Positions 13,920-22,685 of a stretch of DNA of 64,000 nucleotides are shown here, piece after piece. The DNA is from a virus, in IMG/VR virus record IMGVR_UViG_3300042291_000666, positions 1-64,000 of that record, one strand, 5' to 3'. Both the position numbers and the translations under genes were made by a program. Each line of letters opens with the position of its first letter. Position 1 is the stretch's first letter. Under the pieces are notes generated by a model, which made no database searches, was not told the DNA's origin, and saw nothing but the letters and a program-made list of their open reading frames with translations.

Positions 13920-14189
13920 TTATAATTCTTCTTGAAATTTTTTCTCCCATAACTGTCTTACAGTATAAGGATCTTGAATATAGTTATTCAATGCCGCCAT
14001 TCCTTCAGCTATTGTAGAAAATGGAATAGATTTACATCCTACCTCAATTAGGCATCCAACAGATAAAAATCTAATGTTTATTTGATATTCTCTAAGACAT
14101 TCCATTCTTGATGGTTTGTACTCTTTTACGCAACCAGTCATTTCTCTAAATGCTGGTTCTCTTTGTACTGCTTGATCTTCTTCTTTCAT
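13920..14189 (-). CDS. Hypothetical protein
   Basis: 89 residues, not recognised. It contains three Cys (TGCVKEY, MECLREY, VGCLIEVGC) and ends in a helical QLWEKKFQEEL. Codon use is like its neighbours. The nearest genes on both sides are small and on the same strand. Confidence 0.6.
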   Translation of the reverse strand: MKEEDQAVQREPAFREMTGCVKEYKPSRMECLREYQINIRFLSVGCLIEVGCKSIPFSTIAEGMAALNNYIQDPYTVRQLWEKKFQEEL

Positions 14190-14194
14190 TTTGT

Positions 14195-14365
14195 TTAGTT
14201 TAATTGTTTAATACTATTACTTGCTAACTCATACTGCATTCTATTTGAATTAGTATTTTTCATTTTAGTAATTGTTGAGTGATAGATCTTAGAAATTTCT
14301 TTTTTGCTTTCAAGATTTTCTAAAATACTTTCAGTGCTTGATTTGTAAAATTGTTTTTTATTCAT
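14195..14365 (-). CDS. 56-residue hypothetical protein
   Basis: ATG at 14363-14365 overlaps the end of the MazG-like gene by 8 nt. Highly helical, charged, MNKKQFYKSSTESILENLES. No family recognised. Coupled start and coding-like composition support it. Confidence 0.55.
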   Translation of the reverse strand: MNKKQFYKSSTESILENLESKKEISKIYHSTITKMKNTNSNRMQYELASNSIKQLN

Positions 14366-14660
14366 TTTTTACAAATTGACCATCAACCATTTTACCGGTT
14401 CTCTTACTAATCACATTGTATGCTGACTCAAGGCATTCTTCCAAAGATAATCCTTGCATTTTTGCTTGAATAATCAATGTAACCATAATGTCCCCAATAG
14501 CATCAATGATCTCAGGTCTATCATTTTTGTTGATTGCTGTACATAATTCTGTACATTCTTCTAATGTTTTTAGTGCTTGAGCCATTGGTGTAGCTTTCTC
14601 TAAAATACCTTTGTCTGCAGCCCATTGTTCTACAACGGCTTCTAATTCAAAATAGTCCAT
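14358..14660 (-). CDS. MazG-like nucleotide pyrophosphohydrolase
   Basis: 100 residues. All-alpha NTP pyrophosphatase signature: E34-E35-x-x-E38 (EECTE) and D53-x-x-x-D57 (DAIGD) supply the magnesium-binding carboxylates. MazG-type enzymes hydrolyse (d)NTPs to monophosphates; phage copies are thought to clean up or remodel nucleotide pools. One nt separates it from the HAD phosphatase gene, so the two form a nucleotide-metabolism pair. Confidence 0.85.
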   Translation of the reverse strand: MDYFELEAVVEQWAADKGILEKATPMAQALKTLEECTELCTAINKNDRPEIIDAIGDIMVTLIIQAKMQGLSLEECLESAYNVISKRTGKMVDGQFVKNE

Positions 14661-14661
14661 G

Positions 14662-15012
14662 TTAATTTCTTTTGTTTTGTATTAAGTAATAAATTTCTTC
14701 CCAAGTTTTGGGTAATCCCATTAAACACTTATCATCTATATAGATGTCTGCAGAAATCTTTCTACAGTCTTGTTTATACAGTTTAATAAGTTCAGGGCAA
14801 TTGCTGTTTATATAGTGGTATTTGATACCATGGTAATCTAAGAAGTCTTGTGCTAATCCTTCATACTTACCAGTTCTGCAGGTGTTAATGATTATAGTGT
14901 GTCCTTCATTATAGAGAATGTTAATGTAGGTATCCGCATCTTTTCTTAATGGTCCTACTTCAGGCCAAGATAATTCAGCTATGGTTCCGTCAAAGTCAAT
15001 TGCTAATATCAT
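14662..15012 (-). CDS. HAD-superfamily phosphatase-like protein
   Basis: 116 residues. Motif I DFDGT with nucleophile D6 and acid/base D8, a threonine motif (INTCRTG) and a C-terminal IYIDDK acid motif show a small HAD hydrolase without a large cap, similar to the BT-type HAD proteins frequent in Bacteroidota phages. Substrate is probably a small phosphorylated metabolite or nucleotide. Neighbour of MazG and overlapping the next gene by one base. Confidence 0.8.
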   Translation of the reverse strand: MILAIDFDGTIAELSWPEVGPLRKDADTYINILYNEGHTIIINTCRTGKYEGLAQDFLDYHGIKYHYINSNCPELIKLYKQDCRKISADIYIDDKCLMGLPKTWEEIYYLIQNKRN

Positions 15013-15425
15013 TAATCAGGTACAATTATATTATTAATATCTCTGTATTCCAACTCCTGGACAATTATTTTCTCAAACCACGGTTCTATTCTACCTCCCA
15101 TATCTTTAATAATGTTTGCCAGGTGATCATTAGACATTTCTTCTACTGATTTGTATGATAAAGGTGACCTACCATCTTTACCTCTGTTACCCCAATGTGC
15201 AGCTGATCTGTTCATCATATGATCCTCTGATAGATATATTGTAGAACTTCTGTCAACTAAATCAAGGTCTTTACCTCCATAACGTTGATATGCTGTTCCA
15301 CCATCCACCATTGTTTCATTCTCACAATCACATGTTTTGTAATCATGTCTATTGTAAGATATTAGAACTTCACCACAGTTTTTACATTGTATCCTGTTCA
15401 GTACTATTTGTTCCAGTCCGTTCAT
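15012..15425 (-). CDS. Zinc-ribbon protein (DUF7695-like N-terminus)
   Basis: 137 residues. IQCKNCGEVLISYNRHDYKT, then C-D-C and VDGGTAYQRYGG, resembles a small zinc-binding domain widespread in phages. The C-terminal part (about 60-137) contains DRSSTIYLSEDH and a long helix. Function unknown; possibly binds nucleic acid or a host enzyme. Confidence 0.6.
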   Translation of the reverse strand: MNGLEQIVLNRIQCKNCGEVLISYNRHDYKTCDCENETMVDGGTAYQRYGGKDLDLVDRSSTIYLSEDHMMNRSAAHWGNRGKDGRSPLSYKSVEEMSNDHLANIIKDMGGRIEPWFEKIIVQELEYRDINNIIVPD

Positions 15426-15552
15426 AATTAATTATTTTTTTTAAATGTTTGTACATTCTGTTTCCAAAGCACCATGGGCAGGGACCATTGTTTCTACATT
15501 GATGACTTACGGCTTTGGCCCCGGTTAGTTTCTTTTTAATAGTCCTACTCAT
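15382..15552 (-). CDS. 56-residue CxxC protein
   Basis: ATG at 15550-15552. Core KLTGAKAVSHQCRNNGPCPW with CPWC and GNR is a pattern seen in short phage proteins with two Cys pairs, probably zinc-binding. It overlaps the start of the downstream gene by 44 nt in another frame, so the last 14 residues may be a read-over tail. Confidence 0.6.
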   Translation of the reverse strand: MSRTIKKKLTGAKAVSHQCRNNGPCPWCFGNRMYKHLKKIINYERTGTNSTEQDTM

Positions 15553-15558
15553 AATGAA

Positions 15559-15717
15559 TCAGTTTAATTTAATTCTATAACCCCATTTAGATGCAGCCAT
15601 ATAAGTTTCAAAATAACAATCTTGCCAGTAATATATCATTTTACCAGCTACACGGTCATAAAAACCAACTCTTGTAGTTTTGACCATTGTAAACCTACTT
15701 ATTATATTTTTTATCAT
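15559..15717 (-). CDS. 52-residue hypothetical protein
   Basis: ATG at 15715-15717 overlaps the upstream stop (ATGA). VGFYDRVAGKMIYYWQDCYF and AASKWGYRIK form an aromatic beta-type small protein reminiscent of other short phage proteins. An internal ATG at 15687 could also be used. Confidence 0.6.
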   Translation of the reverse strand: MIKNIISRFTMVKTTRVGFYDRVAGKMIYYWQDCYFETYMAASKWGYRIKLN

Positions 15718-15902
15718 GATTTTTTCTTTTTTTTGTCTTGAAAAACAAGGGGTTTATGTGCAGCTTTTTTATAGGTTCTTTGCCAATTATAAACTTGTGA
15801 ATCTTCATCACAGGTTAAAACTTTTATAGGTTTATTTTTCATGTTATTATCTATCATGTAATTTAACCTTTTTAAATTTCTTTGTGCTTTAGGACTTAAC
15901 AT
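15714..15902 (-). CDS. Small basic protein
   Basis: 62 residues, strongly basic, beginning MLSPKAQRNLKRLNYM and ending FQDKKKKKS. Likely nucleic-acid binding by charge, but no family is recognised. Confidence 0.6.
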   Translation of the reverse strand: MLSPKAQRNLKRLNYMIDNNMKNKPIKVLTCDEDSQVYNWQRTYKKAAHKPLVFQDKKKKKS

Positions 15903-15905
15903 AAC

Positions 15906-16328
15906 TTATCTATCACAGTCAACAAATGATTCTGGGTACTCTTTTAATGCTTCAAGATACTCTTTTATCCAAGGAACAAAATTATGATACATTCCCCAAC
16001 CATTTGGACTATTAAATGTCTCATAATGTTTGGGTCTTGCTAGCATATCTTCTAAACCTTTTTCAATAATAGGAATTATTTCATATGCTCTTACAGGATT
16101 AGCTTCTTCAAACTTATACTCAGCATCATGATCACCTTCAGGAATGTTATATCCTTCTTTTAATTGATAAGGTCTCCACAGTGCTTCATACAATCCTGCT
16201 TCACCGGCCATTTTACCTAGATTATGTGTAATGTTTGCACTATACACATCCTCTTGCTTTTCTTCTAATGTTTTACCTCCATCATAACTTACGTGATAAT
16301 TTCTATACAATGTTACGTCTAAACTCAT
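15906..16328 (-). CDS. Conserved phage protein
   Basis: 140 residues. SLDVTLYRNY, VYSANITHNLGKMAGEAGLY and LWRP form a pattern I associate with widespread phage proteins of unknown function. The conserved H-N-L-x-x-M-A core suggests an enzyme or binding pocket. Start overlaps the upstream stop by 4 nt. Confidence 0.65.
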   Translation of the reverse strand: MSLDVTLYRNYHVSYDGGKTLEEKQEDVYSANITHNLGKMAGEAGLYEALWRPYQLKEGYNIPEGDHDAEYKFEEANPVRAYEIIPIIEKGLEDMLARPKHYETFNSPNGWGMYHNFVPWIKEYLEALKEYPESFVDCDR

Positions 16329-16498
16329 ACTTTTTCTAATTTTAATTTAAATTTGGTTCCATCAGCAGTTTCTATCACACCGTTTGAATCAATGTTTTTA
16401 ACTACTTTATAAATATCCACATGTCTAATCTTTAAAGATTCACATATAGCTGCTCTACAAGTATGGCCAGCTATTCCGTTTAATTTGTATGAGTTCAT
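16325..16498 (-). CDS. 57-residue hypothetical protein
   Basis: ATG at 16496-16498 overlaps the stop of the kinase-like gene, and its own stop overlaps the next start. MNSYKLNGIAGHTCRAAICE begins a small mixed alpha/beta protein ending KFKLKLEKV. Not recognised. Confidence 0.6.
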   Translation of the reverse strand: MNSYKLNGIAGHTCRAAICESLKIRHVDIYKVVKNIDSNGVIETADGTKFKLKLEKV

Positions 16499-17172
16499 AT
16501 CAACTCTTCTAGTACAAGAATTTCTCTTACCTTTTTTACAAGTTCTTCCATAGTACCATCATTGATGATTTCATAATCAAACTTAGCTTTGTCAAGAGAT
16601 GTTTCTGATGGATGTAATCTTGCAGTGTTTTTACCTTTTTCAGCAGGTCTTGTTACTCTAATAGTAATACCATGTCTTTTTTCAACAGCTTCCATTTCAT
16701 TAGGAAATCTCATGTCAGTAATAATCCAATTAGGATATTCTTTTTCAAGAGATACCTCATCTTCTTCAATGGTATTCCCTGTAGGAACCCATTTAGCTTT
16801 ATAATCTGCAAACAAAGCATTTACCCATACATTTGTATGTAAACCTTCACGCATTGCTTCTGTACCAAGTCTTTGAAGAAACTCTCTTACACTCATCATA
16901 ACATTAAACTGCATGTCAGCAAATGGTGGTATTGAATTAAGTGGTACATCTTGTACTGTGCCCCATTCAACATCTAAAAGAGTTGTCTTAAATTCCTGGT
17001 CTTCAAACTTTAGTACAGGAATGCCTGTAAGTATTGAAGCAATTTGTTTTAGTTTGCCTGCAAACTTTTTAATTTCAGAAGATTGATTTTTGTTTGTCAA
17101 AAGCAATCCTTGAATGATTGTGCCAATAGTATCTTTTCCAGATCCCATACGGCCTGATATTCCTATAATCAT
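16495..17172 (-). CDS. Deoxynucleoside monophosphate kinase-like protein
   Basis: 225 residues. P-loop GRMGSGKDT at 7-15, an adenylate-kinase-like fold pattern, REFLQRLGTE in the middle and WIITDMRFPNE (Walker B-like, with the R-F-P-N element of T4 gp1-type dNMP kinases). These enzymes phosphorylate dNMPs for phage DNA synthesis, which suits the MazG/HAD/polymerase neighbourhood. Start overlaps the upstream gene by 4 nt. Confidence 0.8.
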   Translation of the reverse strand: MIIGISGRMGSGKDTIGTIIQGLLLTNKNQSSEIKKFAGKLKQIASILTGIPVLKFEDQEFKTTLLDVEWGTVQDVPLNSIPPFADMQFNVMMSVREFLQRLGTEAMREGLHTNVWVNALFADYKAKWVPTGNTIEEDEVSLEKEYPNWIITDMRFPNEMEAVEKRHGITIRVTRPAEKGKNTARLHPSETSLDKAKFDYEIINDGTMEELVKKVREILVLEELI

Positions 17173-17462
17173 TGTGGTGGTTTTTTAAATTTTGGACTAC
17201 AACCTAATAGTATACCTCTTGACACAGCTTCTCTACGCCATTTAGGTAACTTAGATTCTTTTAGATGTCTCTTGACAATCTCTTCATATATTTCTTGATC
17301 AATTACATAATCATTGTATGGAATAATCTTTTGACCCCGCTCATTTAATTCAGCAGATTCAAGTAAATAATTCCAACTCACAGATGGTTCTGACACAGCA
17401 TACAACTCTGTATATATGCTGGTCATAACATCTTCTATTTTTTTATCTAGTGTTTTAGTCAT
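17169..17462 (-). CDS. Hypothetical protein
   Basis: 97 residues, helical, with a basic C-terminus (LPKWRREAVSRG, PKFKKPP). Located between the polymerase and the kinase-like gene, 4 nt from the first and overlapping the second. A replication accessory role is possible from position only. Confidence 0.6.
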   Translation of the reverse strand: MTKTLDKKIEDVMTSIYTELYAVSEPSVSWNYLLESAELNERGQKIIPYNDYVIDQEIYEEIVKRHLKESKLPKWRREAVSRGILLGCSPKFKKPPQ

Positions 17463-17466
17463 AATC

Positions 17467-19458
17467 TTAAAATAATCTGAGTTGATTTGATGATACAGTT
17501 AGAATATTATTTATTTCATTTTCAATGGCCTGGGTATAATAACCTTTATCAATGTTGTATGTTTCCCATTTGGGTTCCATCTTCATTTTGTTAAAGATTG
17601 CCTGTATCCATTTTCCTGCTTCTAATTGTATTTCTCTTTTGTCAACCCTGTTTACCTTTATAATCTTAACTCCAGTTCTAGATATGTAATATCTATTAAT
17701 TTTTTGAAGCTCATCTTCTACAAAAGTACCTTCTTTAATTGATCTGGCCACACATTTCCAATCACCATTTGATTTACTACCAATACAATAATCAAGTATG
17801 TTTTTGTTTTGTTCTAAATAATCTTCAGGAAGAACATTATGTACAAAATACTGATATATTGCTTTTGGTATAACCAACTTTGATTTGTTTTTATGTAACT
17901 GCAGATCATGAAAATCAAATCTACCTTTTAACTTCACAGGAGCATAGCTAAATTTGTCATTTTCCACTTTAAATAAATAATGCGGATCAGATTGTTTGAT
18001 TGCTCTCCATCTTGTAATGTCAACTTCTTTGTAATCATTAATGCCAATGTAATTGTTTACATCTCCAAGTACCAATTTTTGGTATTGGTCATGTTCCAAA
18101 GACAAATTGGTGGTTTCTTCCCACTCTTTACAGATAAGCATATATTCATCATAGTACTTTCTAGGTATTAATGTCTCAACACCATCTGTATTATGTAATA
18201 ATGCTACTGCACCGGGGATTCTTTCCATGATTTGCTCATAAAGCATCATCAAAGTTAACTGACCATTGATTGTAATCTTCATACATAACTCAGGATCATA
18301 AAAGAAGCTGTTTTCATCATTGCTAAGACCAAAAGTAGAGTTAAGTATAATCTTGTATACATAGTTCATTGGATTGCTCTTAGGGATCTTCTTACGCTCT
18401 TCAAAGAACCATTCATATTGATCACAGAATGCATCAACAGGAAAGTGTCCCGGAGACCATCTATTTCTAATTGCAAGATTAGGATAAAAACTGGTAACAT
18501 CTGAAGACATTATAATCATATCTTCAGTGCTTTCATAAACACCTTTCTTTCTTGCACCATGCACACCGCCTAAACCAAAGTCAGTTTTTACATCTCTGTA
18601 ATTCAGACTATATTTAAAACTACCTTTTAGATTCTTTCCATTTATTTCTAATGCATTGAATCTTTGTAGTAAAGTACTAAATTCACTAGAGCTAAACTTT
18701 ATGTATGGTAGAATGATGTCTTTAATCTTGATGATATCTCTATGTGTCCTCATATCCCTTAATTCTTTTTTAGGAATATTAAGTTTTTCAGATAAATAAT
18801 AGCCAAAAAGCTCTTTACTTATCCTTGGTTCTGAGGCACTGAATAGATTAATACCATATGTTTTAGTCAATTCTTTTCTTAATCCTATCTGTGACTTTGA
18901 TCTGTTGTAGATTTCTTTAGTTGACCTTACATCATTAATACAGTATTCTAATATTGTATCAATCTCTTCTTTTGTAGTTATTGCTGACGTATGATGAATA
19001 GGCATTTCAAGAATGTTATCCCAATCCATACTGTATTGAATCCATTTCAAACTAGAACGTTTGGCCGGGTTGTCCCAGTGATGCATTTTAAAGATATCTA
19101 TTTGACCAACTGACATTTTCCATTGAGGATAATCAGCAAACTCTTTTTTGTTGCTTTTTTCTATTGTTCTTTGCGCATATCTGTAAAGAGTATTTGCAAT
19201 TTCACAACCTGAAAGGTCCCACCAATCATCATGATTATCTAATATAAAATGTGTTATCTGAGCATCAAAAGCTAAACCATTATAAGATATGTGCCATTCT
19301 TTGTTGGCTATATTTGTATTTAAAAAACTTACAAGTTTACCTAAATCATTTTGCAGGTCATGAATAACAAAGATTTCTGTTTCCATAGTCTTATAATCTT
19401 CAAATACACCCGTAAAACAATTAGATAATGTTTCATAATCCATCACCCAGTGCTTCAT
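17467..19458 (-). CDS. Family B DNA polymerase with 3'-5' exonuclease
   Basis: 663 residues. Exonuclease motifs: Exo I D7-Y-E9, Exo II N60-G-x-x-F-D65, Exo III Y172-x-x-x-D176. Polymerase motifs: A at D320-x-x-S-F-Y-P326, B at K369 to NSTFG377, and C at HNTDG (422-426), where the usual D-T-D-S reads N-T-D-G while the key second aspartate D425 is kept. It is compact and lacks a long N-terminal domain, like PolB of several Bacteroidota phages. It is the replicative polymerase of this phage by context (primase, helicase and SSB upstream). Confidence 0.9.
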   Translation of the reverse strand: MKHWVMDYETLSNCFTGVFEDYKTMETEIFVIHDLQNDLGKLVSFLNTNIANKEWHISYNGLAFDAQITHFILDNHDDWWDLSGCEIANTLYRYAQRTIEKSNKKEFADYPQWKMSVGQIDIFKMHHWDNPAKRSSLKWIQYSMDWDNILEMPIHHTSAITTKEEIDTILEYCINDVRSTKEIYNRSKSQIGLRKELTKTYGINLFSASEPRISKELFGYYLSEKLNIPKKELRDMRTHRDIIKIKDIILPYIKFSSSEFSTLLQRFNALEINGKNLKGSFKYSLNYRDVKTDFGLGGVHGARKKGVYESTEDMIIMSSDVTSFYPNLAIRNRWSPGHFPVDAFCDQYEWFFEERKKIPKSNPMNYVYKIILNSTFGLSNDENSFFYDPELCMKITINGQLTLMMLYEQIMERIPGAVALLHNTDGVETLIPRKYYDEYMLICKEWEETTNLSLEHDQYQKLVLGDVNNYIGINDYKEVDITRWRAIKQSDPHYLFKVENDKFSYAPVKLKGRFDFHDLQLHKNKSKLVIPKAIYQYFVHNVLPEDYLEQNKNILDYCIGSKSNGDWKCVARSIKEGTFVEDELQKINRYYISRTGVKIIKVNRVDKREIQLEAGKWIQAIFNKMKMEPKWETYNIDKGYYTQAIENEINNILTVSSNQLRLF

Positions 19459-19529
19459 ATTTTATTTTTTAAGCAAAAAAAAAGACATACGTTAATACAT
19501 CTTCTTTCTTGAATTAATAATTAATTAGA

Positions 19530-19946
19530 TTATGCTTGCAATATGATGTTAGATTTTTTAGTTTCCTTAATTTCTACAAAATATGCTTTGTAATCAAAAG
19601 AAGCTGCATTAATACCAAACAAATTAATGAATGTTTCAATATCTTCTTTTTCAGTTAGATAAAATTCAGAAAAAGTATCAACTAATCTTCTTTCTTCTTT
19701 AACTGTTTTACCAGTCTGTGGATTTGGAGTTTTTAGTTTAATTGGTTGACCATCATCATCTAGTTTTGCAACCATATGGTATGATTGTTTTAATACTTTA
19801 CTGATTACAGCTAAAATGCCTGACGCGGGGTCATACATAGCTTCAACATATGGTGAGTCAATGCTCACAGGAATCATGGTAAAAGATTTGGCATTTCTGA
19901 AACTAGATGTTACCAGCATCATGTTTTGCCCAATTGGTTGTGACAT
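19530..19946 (-). CDS. Hypothetical protein upstream of DNA polymerase
   Basis: 138 residues, beta-rich N-terminal half (MLVTSSFRNAKSFTMIPVSI) with a helical C-terminal half. Not recognised. It sits 71 nt upstream of the polymerase in the replication run, so a replication-associated role is likely but unproven. Confidence 0.65.
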   Translation of the reverse strand: MSQPIGQNMMLVTSSFRNAKSFTMIPVSIDSPYVEAMYDPASGILAVISKVLKQSYHMVAKLDDDGQPIKLKTPNPQTGKTVKEERRLVDTFSEFYLTEKEDIETFINLFGINAASFDYKAYFVEIKETKKSNIILQA

Positions 19947-19956
19947 ATTGTTAATT

Positions 19957-20538
19957 TTAATTTTTCAAAGATATAGAACTATTTTTAATTTTTTCACAAA
20001 ATAGTTCACTTTTTTTAAAGTAAAGAGTTTCTTTCTCTAAATCTGGAATACTGCAAACTTCAAAAACCTCTTCAATTTGTTTTAAAGGAACATCTAAGGC
20101 TTCCGCATAAAGTTTATGTGCTGAATTAGGTGACAAAAATAAACTGACATATTCTGAAATATTACCTTTATTACCAAAAAAATCTAAGATTATGATTTTT
20201 GTATCTAAACTAAATTTAGAATACTGCCCATCAATAAATCTTTTAAAATCTGATTTGTATTGGGTGAAATCAAAGATAAATAAGTGTCTATTTTCATCAA
20301 GTTGTACATATTCATAAAACAACGGGTGCTTTTTAAGATATGAATTGCAAAACAATTCAAACTTTTCTGATGTACCTACATTGTACTCACACAAAAACTT
20401 ATTTTCATCAGTAGTAATCAAGTGCTCCCAGCAGACATAAGTCTGCACGGGAACAAATGATAAACCAGATCTAAACCTTAATAAAGGATAAAGAAATACT
20501 TTACTTTTTTGAAAATATTCAGTGTATACACCCTTCAT
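19957..20538 (-). CDS. Hypothetical protein
   Basis: 193 residues, mixed alpha/beta, with FIFDFTQYKSDFKRFIDG in the middle and LSPNSAHKLYAEALDVPL near the end. No family recognised. Two nt from the PD-(D/E)XK nuclease gene upstream; part of the replication operon. Confidence 0.65.
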   Translation of the reverse strand: MKGVYTEYFQKSKVFLYPLLRFRSGLSFVPVQTYVCWEHLITTDENKFLCEYNVGTSEKFELFCNSYLKKHPLFYEYVQLDENRHLFIFDFTQYKSDFKRFIDGQYSKFSLDTKIIILDFFGNKGNISEYVSLFLSPNSAHKLYAEALDVPLKQIEEVFEVCSIPDLEKETLYFKKSELFCEKIKNSSISLKN

Positions 20539-20540
20539 AT

Positions 20541-21545
20541 TTATAATTTAATATTCCCTAAAAGGAAATCATAAGGTAATGAATAATTTTTTTCTGTGTA
20601 ATGATAAGCAGCTCTTTCAATTACATCTTCTAATGCACTGGCCCAGCCGTTTAATGTTTCATCAGTAACATCAAAAACATATACTTGATTGTACTTGTCT
20701 ACAACAACAAATTTAAACAAAATATTGTATTCTTGTTCAGTTTCAGCCAAATTTGCAAAAACTAATTTGCAATATATAGCTGCTTGCAACCAATAATTAT
20801 AAAAATCAATGGTTTCTTTGAAGTCTGAAATAGTTTTACCTGTTGTTTTAAGGTCACAGATAGTGACTGTTTTTGTAGAGTGATTAATTTTGTAATAATC
20901 CAGGTAACCATGGAGGCCAAAAGGTCTATCTAATAAATCAGATGTCAAGTATCTTTCTGCATGTGTTTCAATAGGGTCTAACTCAAAATCAGTTTGTACA
21001 TCTTCAAACAAAGACATTACATCTTTATTACTTTTAATGTTTTCAGCCTGATCTTTACATTTTGCTAGCGTATCTCCATCAACTGCATCTTTACTACTGT
21101 TTTTTAAATAGTCCCAATAAGATTCATTGTCTGCATTTTGAATCTTTTCTAACCGGGCATCATCTAACTTAAGTGACTGGTACAAGTTCTGATCAATCAA
21201 TACCTGTAATATTTCTTGTTGAAATGTAGGGTCTTGACTTAATAAACTTGATTCACGGTTACTTGTAGTGTTATACAAAGCATTCAATACTTTGATATTA
21301 CTTTCTGCAGGAAGCTTGCCAGGCAGGATGTTAAACTTATCATTAACTTTATCTGCCTCAAATAAGAGACAGTGAATTAACTTACCTTCAACTAAGTGCT
21401 TATCAGTCCGGATTTCACGGTCTTCTAATATATAATCCTTATAAAACAAGGATGGTGAAAACAATAACTTATTCAGTGATGAATAACTAAATTTAAAGTT
21501 TTTATTTGAATAAAACTTTTCTTCTTTTGTTAAATCTGTATACAT
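20541..21545 (-). CDS. PD-(D/E)XK nuclease (RecE/Cas4-type fold)
   Basis: 334 residues. Early G-K-L-I-H motif (54-58), then catalytic D217 in HGYLDYY and D232-x-K234 in CDLKTTGK, matching the RecE/YqaJ-like nuclease superfamily (PDDEXK_1, DUF3799-like). Such exonucleases produce ssDNA for phage recombination. Overlaps the downstream start by 16 nt on the upstream side. Partner candidates are the Sak4-like ATPase and the SSB-like protein in the same run. Confidence 0.8.
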   Translation of the reverse strand: MYTDLTKEEKFYSNKNFKFSYSSLNKLLFSPSLFYKDYILEDREIRTDKHLVEGKLIHCLLFEADKVNDKFNILPGKLPAESNIKVLNALYNTTSNRESSLLSQDPTFQQEILQVLIDQNLYQSLKLDDARLEKIQNADNESYWDYLKNSSKDAVDGDTLAKCKDQAENIKSNKDVMSLFEDVQTDFELDPIETHAERYLTSDLLDRPFGLHGYLDYYKINHSTKTVTICDLKTTGKTISDFKETIDFYNYWLQAAIYCKLVFANLAETEQEYNILFKFVVVDKYNQVYVFDVTDETLNGWASALEDVIERAAYHYTEKNYSLPYDFLLGNIKL

Positions 21546-22684
21546 TCTTTTTTTTCTATTATTGTGTTTTTATATTTGTCTACTAAGTAAATAGATTCTA
21601 GATCTATTGAGAACACATTGTTTTTACAACCAAAAGTGTTTTTAATTACAGAATCATACATCTTTTTAATTGTTTTTTTAACAATAAAGTCTGTTAACTT
21701 ATTTTCTGCTTCTAATAACTGTACATACTGATCATATGCCCACTGACGGTTGTTGTCTTTACTACCTGAAAACTTCTCAAGTCTTTTACGTAATGTTTTT
21801 ACATTGATGTTATTCCAGTTGTTAGTGTCTTTGAACCAATCATAGTACCAAAAGAATAAGTAGCTAACAATATCAAATGACTCTTCAACATTACAATTGG
21901 CTAGCATTTCTACAGCCAAAGTTCTGTTGTCTTTGTCTTGACTTTGAATCATCTTAGATACCTGATCAAATTGATCTTCACTTATTACAGCTAAATCTTC
22001 TGATATAATCTTGTTGATTTCAACATCTTTTACAATCAATGCTGTTGTATTACGCAATTGATCATATAAAGCTACATTACCATCTCTGACAACCATATCT
22101 CTATTACCATCATGATCAAAATCTGATACTTTACTAGCAATATCATCTGCTACAGGTGATGTATATCTGTAATCTTTAACAACATTGATGCGTATGTAAG
22201 CTTCTTTTTCTACTATAGATAAAAACTCTTTGCATTTATCTAATCCTGATTCAGTTAACTGATCATTTTGTTTTAGCATATTAAATACTTCAAACATTTG
22301 AGGATATGTTAATGATTTACCCCAATCAAGTGTTAGCAAATTTAAAACTAATTTATCTGATACAATATGTATATCTGCTAATTCAGAATCTCTAATGATT
22401 TTCACATTAAATTTTGTTTTAAGCAAATCTACTTTTTGTCTAGGTAATTCTAAATTTGGATATCTATATATTTTTTTATCTTGCAAATCAATTGCTTTAT
22501 CTGAAGTAATTATATTTAGTAGATTGAGTTCATCCTGATCAGGATACCAACTTTTTGCTCTACCAAAATAATAACCATCTTCTTTTAAACTAAAAGATCC
22601 AATACCTAATCTTTCCTTTCCGTTTGACCAGATTGAATTTTCAGCTGAAACAGTTATGTCTAATTTATAATGTTTTTTTTCCAT
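21530..22684 (-). CDS. AAA+/VWA module partner A (paralog of 22686-23708)
   Basis: 384 residues from the ATG at 22682-22684, immediately after the upstream stop; an earlier ATG at 22696 lies inside the upstream gene. No known family. It aligns with the next gene over two segments: a strand-helix unit with SELADIHIVSD (against YELADLIITHD) and a helical segment with MIQSQDKDNRTLAVEMLA (against YLQSYNEEDRAIAAKVI). Probably works with the AAA+ ATPase and VWA-metallopeptidase upstream. Confidence 0.75.
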   Translation of the reverse strand: MEKKHYKLDITVSAENSIWSNGKERLGIGSFSLKEDGYYFGRAKSWYPDQDELNLLNIITSDKAIDLQDKKIYRYPNLELPRQKVDLLKTKFNVKIIRDSELADIHIVSDKLVLNLLTLDWGKSLTYPQMFEVFNMLKQNDQLTESGLDKCKEFLSIVEKEAYIRINVVKDYRYTSPVADDIASKVSDFDHDGNRDMVVRDGNVALYDQLRNTTALIVKDVEINKIISEDLAVISEDQFDQVSKMIQSQDKDNRTLAVEMLANCNVEESFDIVSYLFFWYYDWFKDTNNWNNINVKTLRKRLEKFSGSKDNNRQWAYDQYVQLLEAENKLTDFIVKKTIKKMYDSVIKNTFGCKNNVFSIDLESIYLVDKYKNTIIEKKECIQI

Positions 22685-22685
22685 G

